NCBI GenBank assembly: GCA_023229785.1
Contig: JALNYV010000006.1
Location: 1 to 64,000 of the forward strand
DNA: 64,000 nucleotides
From: Candidatus Dojkabacteria bacterium
GTDB lineage: Bacteria; Patescibacteria; Dojkabacteria; SC72
Direction of reading: 5' to 3'
Shown here one piece after another: positions 15,956 through 23,424 of this stretch. The notes under the pieces were generated by a model. It did no database searches and was not told the DNA's origin. It saw only the letters and a program-made list of their open reading frames with translations. The position numbers and the translations under genes are program-made. Within the stretch, counting starts at the first letter, position 1. The number at the start of each line of letters is the position of its first letter.

Positions 15956-16072
15956 TTAAAGCTCCTTGGTTTTAGTTGGTGTTGTATTTATAGTTTTGTT
16001 TTGCTTAGTCCAATCACTCTCCCACATAACTACTAAATTATAGCCAAGTGATTTAATTTTCTTTCTTCCACA
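15956..16072 (-). pseudogene. Internally deleted remnant of a Vsr-like homing endonuclease
   Basis: One minus-strand frame across this gap encodes KIKSLGYNLVVMWESDW, the C-terminal signature of the endonucleases at 8038-9162, 25845-27227 and 34946-36289, then runs to a stop at 15956-15958. Immediately upstream lie the same promoter, hairpin and GTG start found before 34946-36289, but that GTG reads out of frame and stops after 12 codons. The whole body of the gene is missing. The late octamer of the next gene lies inside the remnant. Confidence 0.7.
15985..15992 (-). promoter_or_regulatory. T4-like late promoter octamer
   Basis: TATAAATA on the minus strand, 30 bases before the secreted HNH-fold gene. 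Confidence 0.6.
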
Positions 16073-16073
16073 A

Positions 16074-16109
16074 AAAATCCCTATTAAAAATAATACTAAT
16101 AGGGATTTT
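16074..16109. terminator. Hairpin/terminator after the core-like gene, shared with the endonuclease cassette
   Basis: A 13-bp inverted repeat (AAAATCCCTATTA) followed on the minus strand by T6. It closes the 16137-16898 gene and is nearly identical to the hairpin at 36291-36323. Confidence 0.7.
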
Positions 16110-16133
16110 ATCATACTTTAAACAAGAAGTCAA
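16105..16133 (-). promoter_or_regulatory. Relic endonuclease promoter overlapping the hairpin
   Basis: TTGACT (16128-16133), 17-base spacer, TAAAAT (16105-16110), the same arrangement as 36319-36347. Confidence 0.5.
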
Positions 16134-16136
16134 CAA

Positions 16137-16898
16137 TTAATCTTCTAATTGTACTTTTTCAATATCACACAGTTGGTTCTTGTAATCTTTTAGATAAGTT
16201 GCTATTTTTTCTGCCTCTTCTATAGTCTGTACAAATACTGGTTCTTGATCAATACTATTTTCAGAAATCCATTGGTATAAATTCATCATTCTGTTCTCAT
16301 GAAGTACATAAGATGGAATGTGAGGATGTCTTAACAAGTACCCTTCCTTGACAACTTGGTTCTTGATAGACTGGTATATAGTAGAAAATCCTGATTTTGT
16401 CATACCGAAACCCTCAGCGGCTTTCCAAGCTTCCTTCCTATTATATCCGTTAGCCTTAATCCATGATCTAAGTTGTCCACTTTTGCTGCTTTCCTGTGGA
16501 GCCTTACCTTTTCTCTTAGCAACTACAGCTTCTTCTTTTTTCTCTTCAGTTGGAGTTTCTTTCTTTTCATCTTTAGCTACTTTAGTTTCTTGTTCTGCTT
16601 TTTCTTTAGCAGGAGATTCAGCTTTTTCGTGAGCTTCATTTTTAGCAGCTTTTTGTTTAGCGTTTCTACTCTTGTGAGCATTAGCTAAAGCTTCAATATC
16701 TTTATCCACATCTACTTCTGCAGTTTTTGGAAGCGCTATCTTCCTTTTCTTTAATTCTTTCTCTGCACGCTTGACGTCTGGATCTTCATCATCTGAGTCA
16801 TCTTCATCATAAGCTTCATTCAGTGTCTTCTTTTTTAGTTCTGCAGCTTCATATATTCCAGCAATTCTGCGTATGTCATTTATATCCCATCCCATCAT
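16137..16898 (-). CDS. Prohead-core-like protein (W-D-I-x-x-I-R N-terminal type)
   Basis: A 253-residue, lysine/glutamate-rich protein. It begins MMGWDINDIRRIAGIYEAAE, where I-Y-E followed by A is a textbook T4 gp21-type cleavage site. A long charged region (residues 25-135) is typical of core/scaffold proteins, then comes a compact domain (SGQLRSWIKANGYNRKEAWK, about 140-185). The C-terminus is acidic. It sits next to a second protein with the same N-terminus (16922-17143). Role inferred. Confidence 0.7.
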   Translation of the reverse strand: MMGWDINDIRRIAGIYEAAELKKKTLNEAYDEDDSDDEDPDVKRAEKELKKRKIALPKTAEVDVDKDIEALANAHKSRNAKQKAAKNEAHEKAESPAKEKAEQETKVAKDEKKETPTEEKKEEAVVAKRKGKAPQESSKSGQLRSWIKANGYNRKEAWKAAEGFGMTKSGFSTIYQSIKNQVVKEGYLLRHPHIPSYVLHENRMMNLYQWISENSIDQEPVFVQTIEEAEKIATYLKDYKNQLCDIEKVQLED

Positions 16899-16918
16899 GT
16901 TCTCCCAATATTTTGTGG

Positions 16919-16926
16919 TATTTATT
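16919..16926 (-). promoter_or_regulatory. Possible late octamer (AATAAATA variant)
   Basis: AATAAATA on the minus strand, overlapping the stop of the upstream gene and 20 bases before the core-like gene. Confidence 0.3.
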
Positions 16927-17143
16927 TCTTTACGTTGCGAACTTGTTGTAAGTGATTATCGCTTAAATATTTTTCCAACCACTTGTGATCTTCAAGGTGT
17001 TTTTTTAATTTAGCACATTCAGTATCGTTCATGCAAGTCTTAGCACTATCTTTTTCACTAGTTTTGGTGATAACCATTTTACCATCTGCTGCTTCTTCTA
17101 ACAGTCCCGCGTGCTTGCGTATCTCTAAAATATCCCAACTCAT
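16922..17143 (-). CDS. Small prohead-core-like protein
   Basis: A 73-residue lysine-rich protein beginning MSWDILEIRKHAGLLEEAAD. It shares W-D-I-x-x-I-R-x-x-A-G-[LI] with the neighbouring 253-residue protein. L-L-E-E followed by A provides the predicted cleavage point, leaving a basic peptide of about 54 residues. A CATAAATA late octamer lies 31 bases upstream. By analogy with T4 gp67/gp68 and internal proteins it should be a core or internal peptide. Confidence 0.7.
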   Translation of the reverse strand: MSWDILEIRKHAGLLEEAADGKMVITKTSEKDSAKTCMNDTECAKLKKHLEDHKWLEKYLSDNHLQQVRNVKK

Positions 17144-17173
17144 AACAATCTCCTTAGATGTTTGTTTATCCTT

Positions 17174-17181
17174 TATTTATG
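17174..17181 (-). promoter_or_regulatory. T4-like late promoter octamer (CATAAATA variant)
   Basis: CATAAATA on the minus strand, 31 bases before the 17143 start. Confidence 0.55.
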
Positions 17182-17209
17182 GTTAGTTTTAAAATAATGA
17201 CCTATAATG

Positions 17210-17656
17210 TTAATCAATCTCTTCTAATTTTTTAATAAGTCTATACGCAGCGGCGATGACCGGTTTGTGTAATATTCTTCCTTCTTCTTGAAATTGTTCA
17301 TTGGTCATCCATTTGGTATCACCAGTTTCATCAGAAGGAATACCAAACATGTCTTTAGATTTGACTTTGCAAACAAAAACCATAGTGCGGCCCATGAAGT
17401 TTCCTAATTCAGCATATTTGACAACATTGCCAAAAAACAAACCTGCCTCCTCTTTGGCTTCACGTTTCGCGCACGCAAGAAAATCCTGATCTTCTGTTTC
17501 TACCTTTCCTTTAATTAGCTGAAACTCACTTCCTCCGCGCTCGAAATCAGCTGGCTGCATAAACAACATTTGTATTTTTTCATTTTCAACTATGAATGGG
17601 ATCATCGCTGATCTATAAATTAAAATTTTGTTCGGGTTCGATTGAGGGAGATCCAT
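17210..17656 (-). CDS. Nudix hydrolase
   Basis: A 148-residue protein with AAGGAA ribosome site. The Nudix box G-x5-E-x7-R-E-x-x-E-E-x-G is complete (G-K-V-E-T-E-D ... K-R-E-A-K-E-E-A-G, about residues 50-74), so the metal site is intact. A sigma-70-like promoter (17691-17719) marks it as an early-type gene. The substrate (nucleotide, cap or ADP-ribose) cannot be read from sequence. Confidence 0.88.
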   Translation of the reverse strand: MDLPQSNPNKILIYRSAMIPFIVENEKIQMLFMQPADFERGGSEFQLIKGKVETEDQDFLACAKREAKEEAGLFFGNVVKYAELGNFMGRTMVFVCKVKSKDMFGIPSDETGDTKWMTNEQFQEEGRILHKPVIAAAYRLIKKLEEID

Positions 17657-17690
17657 AATAATTTTTCCTTATTTTGTTATAATTGTGTGT

Positions 17691-17719
17691 ATTTTACCCA
17701 AGAGTTATAATAATGTCAA
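17691..17719 (-). promoter_or_regulatory. Sigma-70-like promoter for the Nudix gene
   Basis: TTGACA (17714-17719), 17-base spacer, TAAAAT (17691-17696) on the minus strand. Confidence 0.6.
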
Positions 17720-17730
17720 CTATTATTAAT

Positions 17731-17738
17731 CATAAATA
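17731..17738 (+). promoter_or_regulatory. Late octamer of the endonuclease leader cassette
   Basis: CATAAATA on the plus strand at the head of a leader shared with the HNH genes at 56533-57291 and 61916-62908. Confidence 0.5.
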
Positions 17739-17750
17739 CCTTTATAATCA

Positions 17751-17784
17751 AAAACACCAAAAGACGGGAATCTTTTGATGTTTT
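17751..17784 (+). promoter_or_regulatory. 5' leader hairpin of the GIY-YIG gene
   Basis: AAAACA pairs with TGTTTT and CAAAAGA with TCTTTTG around a C/A mismatch. The equivalent stem before the HNH gene at 57291 is AAAACC/GGTTTT, a compensatory change. TTCTAAACA and a strong AAGGAGGTTAATC ribosome site follow. Confidence 0.6.
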
Positions 17785-17814
17785 CTAAACAAAAATTAAC
17801 TAAGGAGGTTAATC

Positions 17815-18981
17815 ATGTCTGAATCTATTTATCCAACCCCTAATGAGGTGGAAGTTAAACAATTTTATGCTTACAAATTAATAGATTCTTTAACAGGTCT
17901 TCCCTTTTATATAGGAAAAGGTACTGGCGATAGAATGTATAATCACGAACAGTATCACACCAAAGTGTACAAAACTGCTACACACAATAACACCCTACTT
18001 AAAAATAAAATCAAAAAGTTATTAAGAAACTCTGGAACAGTGAGATATCAAAAGTTTAACTGCAAATCAGAAGAACAAGCTTTTTTGATCGAAAAAGCCC
18101 TAATACACAAGTATGGTAGAAGAAATATTAAAACTGGAATATTATGCAACATGACAGATGGTGGTGAGGGAGTATCTGGTCATGTCCGCACAGAACAACA
18201 CAAAGATCTGTTGAGAGTTGCTGCTAGGAGGAGAGCTATGAAAATTGATCAATATACCATGGATGGGAAGTTCATAAGAACCTGGGATTATTACAAAGAT
18301 ATTATTAATCAGCTACACATAGATGGAGGTGGTTTATCTATGTGTATAACTAATAAAATTAAATCTACAGGTGGGTTTAGATGGACTAAATCAAATGTCC
18401 CCCTTCTCAAGTGGGATCCAATACACAAACCTCGTAAACATACTGGTAAAACTGTATATCAATTTGCTCAAGATGGTGAGTTTATAGCAAAATATGATTC
18501 TCTAATTGGTGCTGCAAAAGCCACTGATAAACATCCCAGTGGTATGTTAGCTTGTTGCAAGGGAGAAACACCCACTTGCGGTGGATTTGTGTGGAGGCAT
18601 ACTGATGATTTTGAAGGATATGAGCATAAACACACAGTGTTTCAATATGATGAAAATGGTAAATCTGTGTGTGACTATTATAATATAAAAGAAGCTTCAT
18701 TATGCACAAACTCAACATACGCTCAAATACAAAATGCTATATTCAAGCGCACCAAAGGTAATGGTTTCTATTGGTCTAAACTCAAACAAGACAGTATAAT
18801 AGTCCACGATAAGAAGACTAGTGGAAAACCAGTAATACAACTAACAAAAACTGGTGAGTTTGTTGCGCAATTTGTAAGTGCAAGACAGGCTCAAAATATC
18901 ACAGGTATAAGAGGTGTTTCCAATTGTGTTTCAGGGTTGGCAGCTACTGCTGGTGGATACAAGTGGAAACATGTTAATTAG
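17815..18981 (+). CDS. GIY-YIG homing endonuclease with four C-terminal recognition repeats
   Basis: A 388-residue protein with a very strong ribosome site. Residues 17-110 are the GIY-YIG domain: Y-A-Y-K-L-I-D and F-Y-I-G-K-G-T-G-D-R, with a downstream E-x-x-L-I-x-K-Y-G for the catalytic Glu. The C-terminal part has four repeats of about 45-50 residues with [VI]-x-Q-[YFL]-x-x-x-G-x-F and ending G-[GN]-[FY]-x-W, like NUMOD1-type DNA-contact modules. Its promoter, leader and first codons (ATGTCTGAATCTATTTATCC) are nearly identical to those of the HNH gene at 56533-57291, although the proteins are unrelated. It is an isolated plus-strand insertion. Confidence 0.88.
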   Translation: MSESIYPTPNEVEVKQFYAYKLIDSLTGLPFYIGKGTGDRMYNHEQYHTKVYKTATHNNTLLKNKIKKLLRNSGTVRYQKFNCKSEEQAFLIEKALIHKYGRRNIKTGILCNMTDGGEGVSGHVRTEQHKDLLRVAARRRAMKIDQYTMDGKFIRTWDYYKDIINQLHIDGGGLSMCITNKIKSTGGFRWTKSNVPLLKWDPIHKPRKHTGKTVYQFAQDGEFIAKYDSLIGAAKATDKHPSGMLACCKGETPTCGGFVWRHTDDFEGYEHKHTVFQYDENGKSVCDYYNIKEASLCTNSTYAQIQNAIFKRTKGNGFYWSKLKQDSIIVHDKKTSGKPVIQLTKTGEFVAQFVSARQAQNITGIRGVSNCVSGLAATAGGYKWKHVN

Positions 18982-18988
18982 GATTCAC

Positions 18989-19264
18989 CTATAATATTGG
19001 TGGAATAAAAGTGTTAATATCAACTAACCACCCCTTTTCCCAATGATAGACTAATTCTTTATTAACGAATACTCTAACTGCATGAGGATGTTCTTCAGCA
19101 TACCAAGTTGTGTAATCTCTCCAGGATTTTGGTGGAAACCATGATGATAATTGATATTTATAATCATTATCTTTAGTAAAATCATAACCATGAGTACCTA
19201 CACCTTTGGATGATTCATTTCTGAGTGTCCATCTAAGTGAAATCACGTCACGTCCCCACCACAT
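18989..19264 (-). CDS. Small aromatic hypothetical protein downstream of queE
   Basis: A 91-residue protein with nine tryptophans (MWWGRD, SSWFPPKSW, YHWEKGW). It overlaps the 3' end of queE by 17 bases, implying coupled translation. Not recognised; the position suggests a role near 7-deazaguanine metabolism but nothing in the sequence supports that directly. Confidence 0.65.
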   Translation of the reverse strand: MWWGRDVISLRWTLRNESSKGVGTHGYDFTKDNDYKYQLSSWFPPKSWRDYTTWYAEEHPHAVRVFVNKELVYHWEKGWLVDINTFIPPIL

Positions 19265-20141
19265 TTCCCCAAATCTCTAGATGAACTCTGTGACAATATG
19301 TGTACCCACGCTCAATACACTGTTCAGCTACCCTTTGAGTAATTTCTGATTGATCTGATTGTTGACAGGCCATGGGCATTATGAAAACCCCTATATCTCT
19401 TGGAACACCAGCATCATAATATGCTTCCATAGCTTTAGATACTTCATTAAACGAATTATCATCAGGTCCACATACAAATTTAAAATATTGTTCAAATTTC
19501 CAATCACCTAACAAATTTTTTGATAATTGTTTTATAGCTACATCAGGGCAGATTGCTTTTTCAAATGGTTCACCACTTACTGATAATTTTGGACTATTAC
19601 TCCAAATTACTTTTCGGCCTGGTTGATTATTTGTCCAATCGTTCAATTCATTCATAAACTTGTCCGATAAAGGTACTGAACAATTAGTCTCAATCAATAA
19701 TAATTTCAACCCACTCATAGTAGGATAATTTAATAATGCTGGAATAGTTTTCGCCCGTAAAGTAGGTTCACCACCTGTGAGACTAAAAATTATAGGTTGG
19801 CCTGTTTTTGGGTGGACCCACCTATAATTAGGTAAAGACATTATAAGTTCATGAGCTAAATCTTCTTCATCTCCCTCATGCCACATATGTCTAAACTTAC
19901 TATCCCATGAATATATAGAATCACACCCTCTTGTTATTAAAGGTATTGTATAGATATTATCATGATCTTTTGGATCAAAACCCAACACTTCCACGGAAGT
20001 GGTATCTAACATATCTGGATTGTTAAACCCTCTACACTGGAAATTACACCCAGTAAAACGTGCATATGACGTGGGTCTCCCTGTGTAAGGTCCTTCCCCT
20101 TCTGTGCTCATGAATACTTCTGACCAACTAAATTTTGCCAT
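19248..20141 (-). CDS. queE: QueE-like radical SAM enzyme (7-carboxy-7-deazaguanine synthase)
   Basis: A 297-residue protein from the ATG at 20141, in TAATG overlap with the upstream gene and with GAGAGGA upstream. It starts like QueE (FSWSEVFMSTEGEGPYTGRP), then T-G-C-N-F-Q-C-R-G-F-N-N, an insert of about 40 residues and R-G-C-D-S-I-Y-S-W-D. Only two cysteines of the C-x3-C-x2-C cluster lie in the usual spacing; the next is in G-C-D-S, about 40 residues later. F-S-L-T-G-G-E-P-T-L (the GGEP SAM motif) is intact. With the DpdA-like gene at 23425-24273 it suggests preQ0-type DNA modification. The reaction is inferred from family. Confidence 0.8.
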   Translation of the reverse strand: MAKFSWSEVFMSTEGEGPYTGRPTSYARFTGCNFQCRGFNNPDMLDTTSVEVLGFDPKDHDNIYTIPLITRGCDSIYSWDSKFRHMWHEGDEEDLAHELIMSLPNYRWVHPKTGQPIIFSLTGGEPTLRAKTIPALLNYPTMSGLKLLLIETNCSVPLSDKFMNELNDWTNNQPGRKVIWSNSPKLSVSGEPFEKAICPDVAIKQLSKNLLGDWKFEQYFKFVCGPDDNSFNEVSKAMEAYYDAGVPRDIGVFIMPMACQQSDQSEITQRVAEQCIERGYTYCHRVHLEIWGNVVGT

Positions 20142-20731
20142 TATACGTCCTCTCTCCAAACCATCTGTATTTTTGTTTCTTTATCTTGTTTTACAATCAC
20201 TTTACCAATAAGTCCTCTGTCATACTCACTCATAGTAGCAATGAATCGTTTAGCTTGTTTCAATACAGCTAAAGATACATTGTGTTGTTGAGCAAATTCT
20301 AACGCAGGTTCTGGAATTTCTGTAACTTGAAATAAAGCTTGTGTTATCTTATCACCCTTTCTGCCACGTTTTTTTGGGACTTTAATAACTACTTTCTTGG
20401 TTGCAGATTCAGCAGGAACTGGTTGCTCTATGTGTTGAGTGGTAATATCACCACACGCTTCAGACTTCGCTGCTGTTGGTAATTCAGACATTTGGTATAT
20501 AGGATCTTGACTTAATTGAACAAGTAGTGCTCTATCTTCCCAAAATAGGTTATCATACTGATCGATATCCAAATCCTCCGTTGCTGCGAACGTCCCTGCA
20601 TTTTTTAATTTTAAAGCTACTTCTAGCTCACTTATTGTGATACCAAAAGTATCACAAATGAGTTTATCACTTGGGTGATACTTCTCTATTAAAGCAAGTT
20701 TATCATTCCACGACATATTTTCCACACTCAT
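20141..20731 (-). CDS. Putative DNA-binding protein upstream of queE
   Basis: A 196-residue protein with an AGAGGAT ribosome site and promoter 20771-20799. The N-terminus (DKLICDTFGITISELEVAL) looks like a helix-turn-helix. The middle is disordered and contains a basic, AT-hook-like K-K-R-G-R-K-G-D-K (about residues 110-118). The C-terminus is helical then basic. Its stop overlaps the queE start. Nucleic-acid binding is inferred; no family recognised. Confidence 0.65.
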   Translation of the reverse strand: MSVENMSWNDKLALIEKYHPSDKLICDTFGITISELEVALKLKNAGTFAATEDLDIDQYDNLFWEDRALLVQLSQDPIYQMSELPTAAKSEACGDITTQHIEQPVPAESATKKVVIKVPKKRGRKGDKITQALFQVTEIPEPALEFAQQHNVSLAVLKQAKRFIATMSEYDRGLIGKVIVKQDKETKIQMVWREDV

Positions 20732-20770
20732 TTTTCTATCCTCTATATATTGTTGAATTTTGTATAATAT

Positions 20771-20799
20771 ATTTTACACTAATAAAATACAAAAATCAA
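20771..20799 (-). promoter_or_regulatory. Sigma-70-like promoter for the queE unit
   Basis: TTGATT (20794-20799), 17-base spacer, TAAAAT (20771-20776) on the minus strand. Confidence 0.55.
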
Positions 20800-20807
20800 C
20801 AAAGGGT

Positions 20808-21020
20808 TTACCATTTTTCCATAGGACAGGAAGCTTTCTTAAGTTTAGTTTTGGCTTTGGTGAAACACCCACATATAGTGCATATGTTGAGTGTTGTATT
20901 GCGAAGCTCACACTTTTGGCAAATTTCATATCGTTCATCTGCTAATTGCTTTGGCACCAATCTGAGTCTGAATGTAATGATATCCCACAATACATTAAAA
21001 ATATTATATCCCTTAAACAT
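20808..21020 (-). CDS. Small cysteine-rich phage protein (zinc-binding)
   Basis: A 70-residue protein from the ATG at 21020, which has GGGAG upstream and overlaps the preceding stop by eight bases. It has C-Q-K-C, then C-T-I-C-G-C-F, then K-x-K-L-x-x-A-S-C-P, a pattern of small zinc-finger proteins conserved in T4-like phages. N-terminal residues 1-20 are amphipathic. Function unknown. Confidence 0.7.
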   Translation of the reverse strand: MFKGYNIFNVLWDIITFRLRLVPKQLADERYEICQKCELRNTTLNICTICGCFTKAKTKLKKASCPMEKW

Positions 21021-21480
21021 TAGGTTTCTCCCACGGCATATTAACAAATGTTCCATCATCTGGTATAGTCACACCAATAAAAGTTGGAACAAATATAGGT
21101 TGGTCATGTTGTTTATAATATAGCACAGCTGAGTGTACTATATTCCCAGGGATTGGCTTATAGAAAGAGTCAATCTCTTTTAAAGTTCTCCCACTGTCGG
21201 CAATTTCATCAATTAAAAATATATGCTCATCATACAACAGTGGTAAAGTATTGTGATGGTTTTTGTTATCACCCTTGCCGTGTTTAGACGAATATGATAC
21301 GGACACTAGTGGTGTATCTAAAAGATGTGAGAGAATTACAGCTGGAACAAGCCCTCCACGGGCTATTCCAAGTATTACATTAAATTGCAAATGCTGTTTC
21401 TTAATAGTGTCTGCTATGTGGACACATAATTGGTGAACATCAGCATATGTTGGATTATAAATATCTATCACCCAAAACAC
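21013..21480 (-). CDS. Type I phosphoribosyltransferase
   Basis: A 155-residue protein starting at GTG (21480, or the second GTG at 21471 in GTGA overlap with the upstream stop). The PRPP-binding loop is I-F-L-I-D-E-I-A-D-S-G-R-T-L (about residues 78-91), with the usual acidic pair and S-G-[RK]-T. The N-terminal V-I-L-G-I-A-R-G-G-L-V-P is the pyrophosphate loop. It resembles xanthine/hypoxanthine-type enzymes and would salvage a purine or deazapurine base; base specificity cannot be read. Confidence 0.85.
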   Translation of the reverse strand: MFWVIDIYNPTYADVHQLCVHIADTIKKQHLQFNVILGIARGGLVPAVILSHLLDTPLVSVSYSSKHGKGDNKNHHNTLPLLYDEHIFLIDEIADSGRTLKEIDSFYKPIPGNIVHSAVLYYKQHDQPIFVPTFIGVTIPDDGTFVNMPWEKPNV

Positions 21481-22082
21481 TCATCAGCCATAGCTCTTGT
21501 GGTTTTAATAACTTGCAGCGCTGCTTTTGCATCATCCAAAGCATTGTGCTTAGCTCTAACAGGGACTCCAACCATTTCAAATAGATCATCACTATTATAT
21601 GTATCAAAAATTGTATAACCTATGGAGTGTGTATCAACCATCCTTGCGGCAAAGTTAATTTCTATGCCTTCTGATCTCAATGTTCTCCTCAAAAAGGCAC
21701 GATCAAAAGATGGATTATGGCCTGCTAGGCAAACAGCAGAGGAAGGACCCCAATATTCAAGAATTAGGGAGGCGATTTCCTCAACTGCCTCGGACATATC
21801 AACACCGTGTTCTTCTAAATATGCCCTTGACATCCCATGAACCTGTTCAGCTTTATCGCTCCACTGACTAACACCATCCCACTTAATTTCAAGATAAAGT
21901 TCATCCAAAATTTCTAATGTTTGAGCATTTACAACCAACACACCCCAACTTACGGCTTGAAAATACTGACCAGTTTTAGAGTTAAAAGATGGATTATCCT
22001 CCCCCAAAGCAACACCAGATGTTTCTGCGTCTGCTACAAGTAGTAGACTCATATATCCTCTTGGTTTTTTATCATCACTCAT
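21468..22082 (-). CDS. DEDDh 3'-5' exonuclease (DnaQ/RNase T fold)
   Basis: A 204-residue protein from the ATG at 22082, preceded by AAAGGA. The upstream in-frame extension has no ribosome site and overlaps another gene. Motifs: Exo I D-A-E-T-S-G (D and E), Exo II A-G-H-N-P-S-F-D-R-A-F-L, and Exo III H-N-A-L-D-D-A (His and Asp), all present. It may trim RNA or DNA or serve nucleotide scavenging. It is in a tight minus-strand run with the phosphoribosyltransferase. Confidence 0.85.
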   Translation of the reverse strand: MSDDKKPRGYMSLLLVADAETSGVALGEDNPSFNSKTGQYFQAVSWGVLVVNAQTLEILDELYLEIKWDGVSQWSDKAEQVHGMSRAYLEEHGVDMSEAVEEIASLILEYWGPSSAVCLAGHNPSFDRAFLRRTLRSEGIEINFAARMVDTHSIGYTIFDTYNSDDLFEMVGVPVRAKHNALDDAKAALQVIKTTRAMADECFG

Positions 22083-22098
22083 TTTAATTCCTTTAAAA

Positions 22099-22290
22099 TT
22101 AAATAAAATCTGAGTTTGAATTGAGCAGAGGGCCCATACCAGACTCAGTTCTATTTGGATTGGATGGTATTTGACGTTGACCTGGTCCAGATTGTTCTTT
22201 AGGTTGTGGGAATACAACATATTCCAATCTAGATAGGCGTTGTTCAAGCTCAACAATTTTTAGTTCCAATTTTTCGCTTTTTTCACACAT
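22099..22290 (-). CDS. Small coiled-coil protein
   Basis: A 63-residue protein with AAGGAAATTATC before the ATG. Residues 4-26 form heptads (EKLELKIVELEQRLSRLEY); the rest is a low-complexity P/N/S tail. Not recognised. Confidence 0.6.
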   Translation of the reverse strand: MCEKSEKLELKIVELEQRLSRLEYVVFPQPKEQSGPGQRQIPSNPNRTESGMGPLLNSNSDFI

Positions 22291-22326
22291 GATAATTTCC
22301 TTATGTTAGTTAAATGATTGTTATAT

Positions 22327-22884
22327 TTAGTTGATTAAATCTTGAGGTTTCTTATATTCAGACCAATGAGTGTCCACTTCTGTATTATAACCTCCCGTAT
22401 ACAGTCCTACTGAATCACTTTGAACAAATTTAATTTGCCCTATTCTAGTGTTAGGAGCTAGTAATATTTTACACCCTCTGTTGTGGAGCATACCTGCAAT
22501 ATTGCCTACAAATCCACTGTCATATAATCCCGAAGTTAAAAACGTTCCATTTCGGTTGAGAGTGGAACGAATAACCAATTCTGCCGCTACTCCTTCTGGA
22601 AGATTAACATAGAAGTTTGAAGTGAAATCATAACAATTATCGGGTTCTAAACACCAAACCAAACCATATGTGTCGTTCGTCTGCGGTTCGAGTTTCCTCC
22701 ACGCGGCCATTGATTTTGAGTCTTCGCTCAAAAATGCGTATCTATCCTCAGGGTTTGGCATGTGCATTAAGATCCCACAATCAAAATCTAAAGCATTTGG
22801 TTGAATGTATTTTTTGATATCAGTTACTTTATCATTCCATGTAACCCAACCGTTATCAATAGCAGTTTTTGGTGATATTAACAT
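22327..22884 (-). CDS. dCTP deaminase/dUTPase-fold protein
   Basis: A 185-residue protein with GGAG ribosome site. It reads L-I-S-P-K-T-A-I near the N-terminus and has V-I-R-S-T-L-N-R-N-G-T-F (the [AI]-R-S-[ST]-x-x-R block), S-G-F-V-G-N-I-A-G-M-L-H-N-R, then N-T-R-I-G-Q-I and S-D-S-V-G-L-Y-T-G-G-Y. These are typical of the Dcd branch of the trimeric dUTPase fold. A separate canonical dUTPase is at 30941-31393. It probably deaminates dCTP or acts on a modified pyrimidine; catalytic residues differ enough that the exact reaction is open. Confidence 0.75.
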   Translation of the reverse strand: MLISPKTAIDNGWVTWNDKVTDIKKYIQPNALDFDCGILMHMPNPEDRYAFLSEDSKSMAAWRKLEPQTNDTYGLVWCLEPDNCYDFTSNFYVNLPEGVAAELVIRSTLNRNGTFLTSGLYDSGFVGNIAGMLHNRGCKILLAPNTRIGQIKFVQSDSVGLYTGGYNTEVDTHWSEYKKPQDLIN

Positions 22885-22936
22885 ATTTTATATTCTCCAT
22901 TTGTTTTTTACTTCCATTTTTTAATTCTTTTAGTTA

Positions 22937-23203
22937 TTATACAGAAGATTCAGCTTTGGGGCAACGATTATTTTGATGATAATATACGTTATCCATCATC
23001 TCCTTCATCCAACAATCAATATCACACAATAATGATGGAATATCATCAAGATCTCCTTGATCTAAGTCAAAAGAATAAAAACCATCTTCAAACCATATAA
23101 CTAATTCAAGGCTATCATATTCTTCATTATATTTGATGTGGTGGCTTCTACCCCCAACTGTTGGATATTTAATTTGCAAAGCACTTAACAATTGATAAAT
23201 CAT
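22937..23203 (-). CDS. Small acidic protein, tandem copy A
   Basis: An 88-residue protein with CAGGAG ribosome site. It shares the layout [A]-L-x-x-K-Y-P-T-V-G ... F-x-L-D-x-x-D-L-[DE]-D-I-P-x-L-L-x-x-I-D with the next gene, so the two are a tandem duplication. Start and stop overlap by four bases. Not recognised. Confidence 0.68.
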   Translation of the reverse strand: MIYQLLSALQIKYPTVGGRSHHIKYNEEYDSLELVIWFEDGFYSFDLDQGDLDDIPSLLCDIDCWMKEMMDNVYYHQNNRCPKAESSV

Positions 23204-23412
23204 GTGTGACTCCTGGTGAGGTAATCAATACCATCTAATAATTTTGGAATATCTTCTAAATCCTTATCATCTAAACAAAACGTGTGAGGATAATGGTTAA
23301 CATACATCTGCAAAATCACCCGTTTCTTCTCATTACTATAATAGATTTCAGCTTTTTCTATCCCAACAGTTGGATATTTTTCATATAACGCTTGCATGAA
23401 TTTACAAATCAT
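23200..23412 (-). CDS. Small acidic protein, tandem copy B
   Basis: A 70-residue paralogue of the preceding entry (KYPTVGIEKAEIYY; DKDLEDIPKLLDGIDYL), with AGAGGAAG ribosome site. It lies between dpdA and copy A in the operon. Confidence 0.68.
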   Translation of the reverse strand: MICKFMQALYEKYPTVGIEKAEIYYSNEKKRVILQMYVNHYPHTFCLDDKDLEDIPKLLDGIDYLTRSHT

Positions 23413-23424
23413 AATTACTTCCTC

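Noticed and set aside
20671..21123. A 150-codon plus-strand frame
   Set aside because: It is antisense to a cysteine-rich gene and the phosphoribosyltransferase, both with clear motifs, and its translation is low-complexity.
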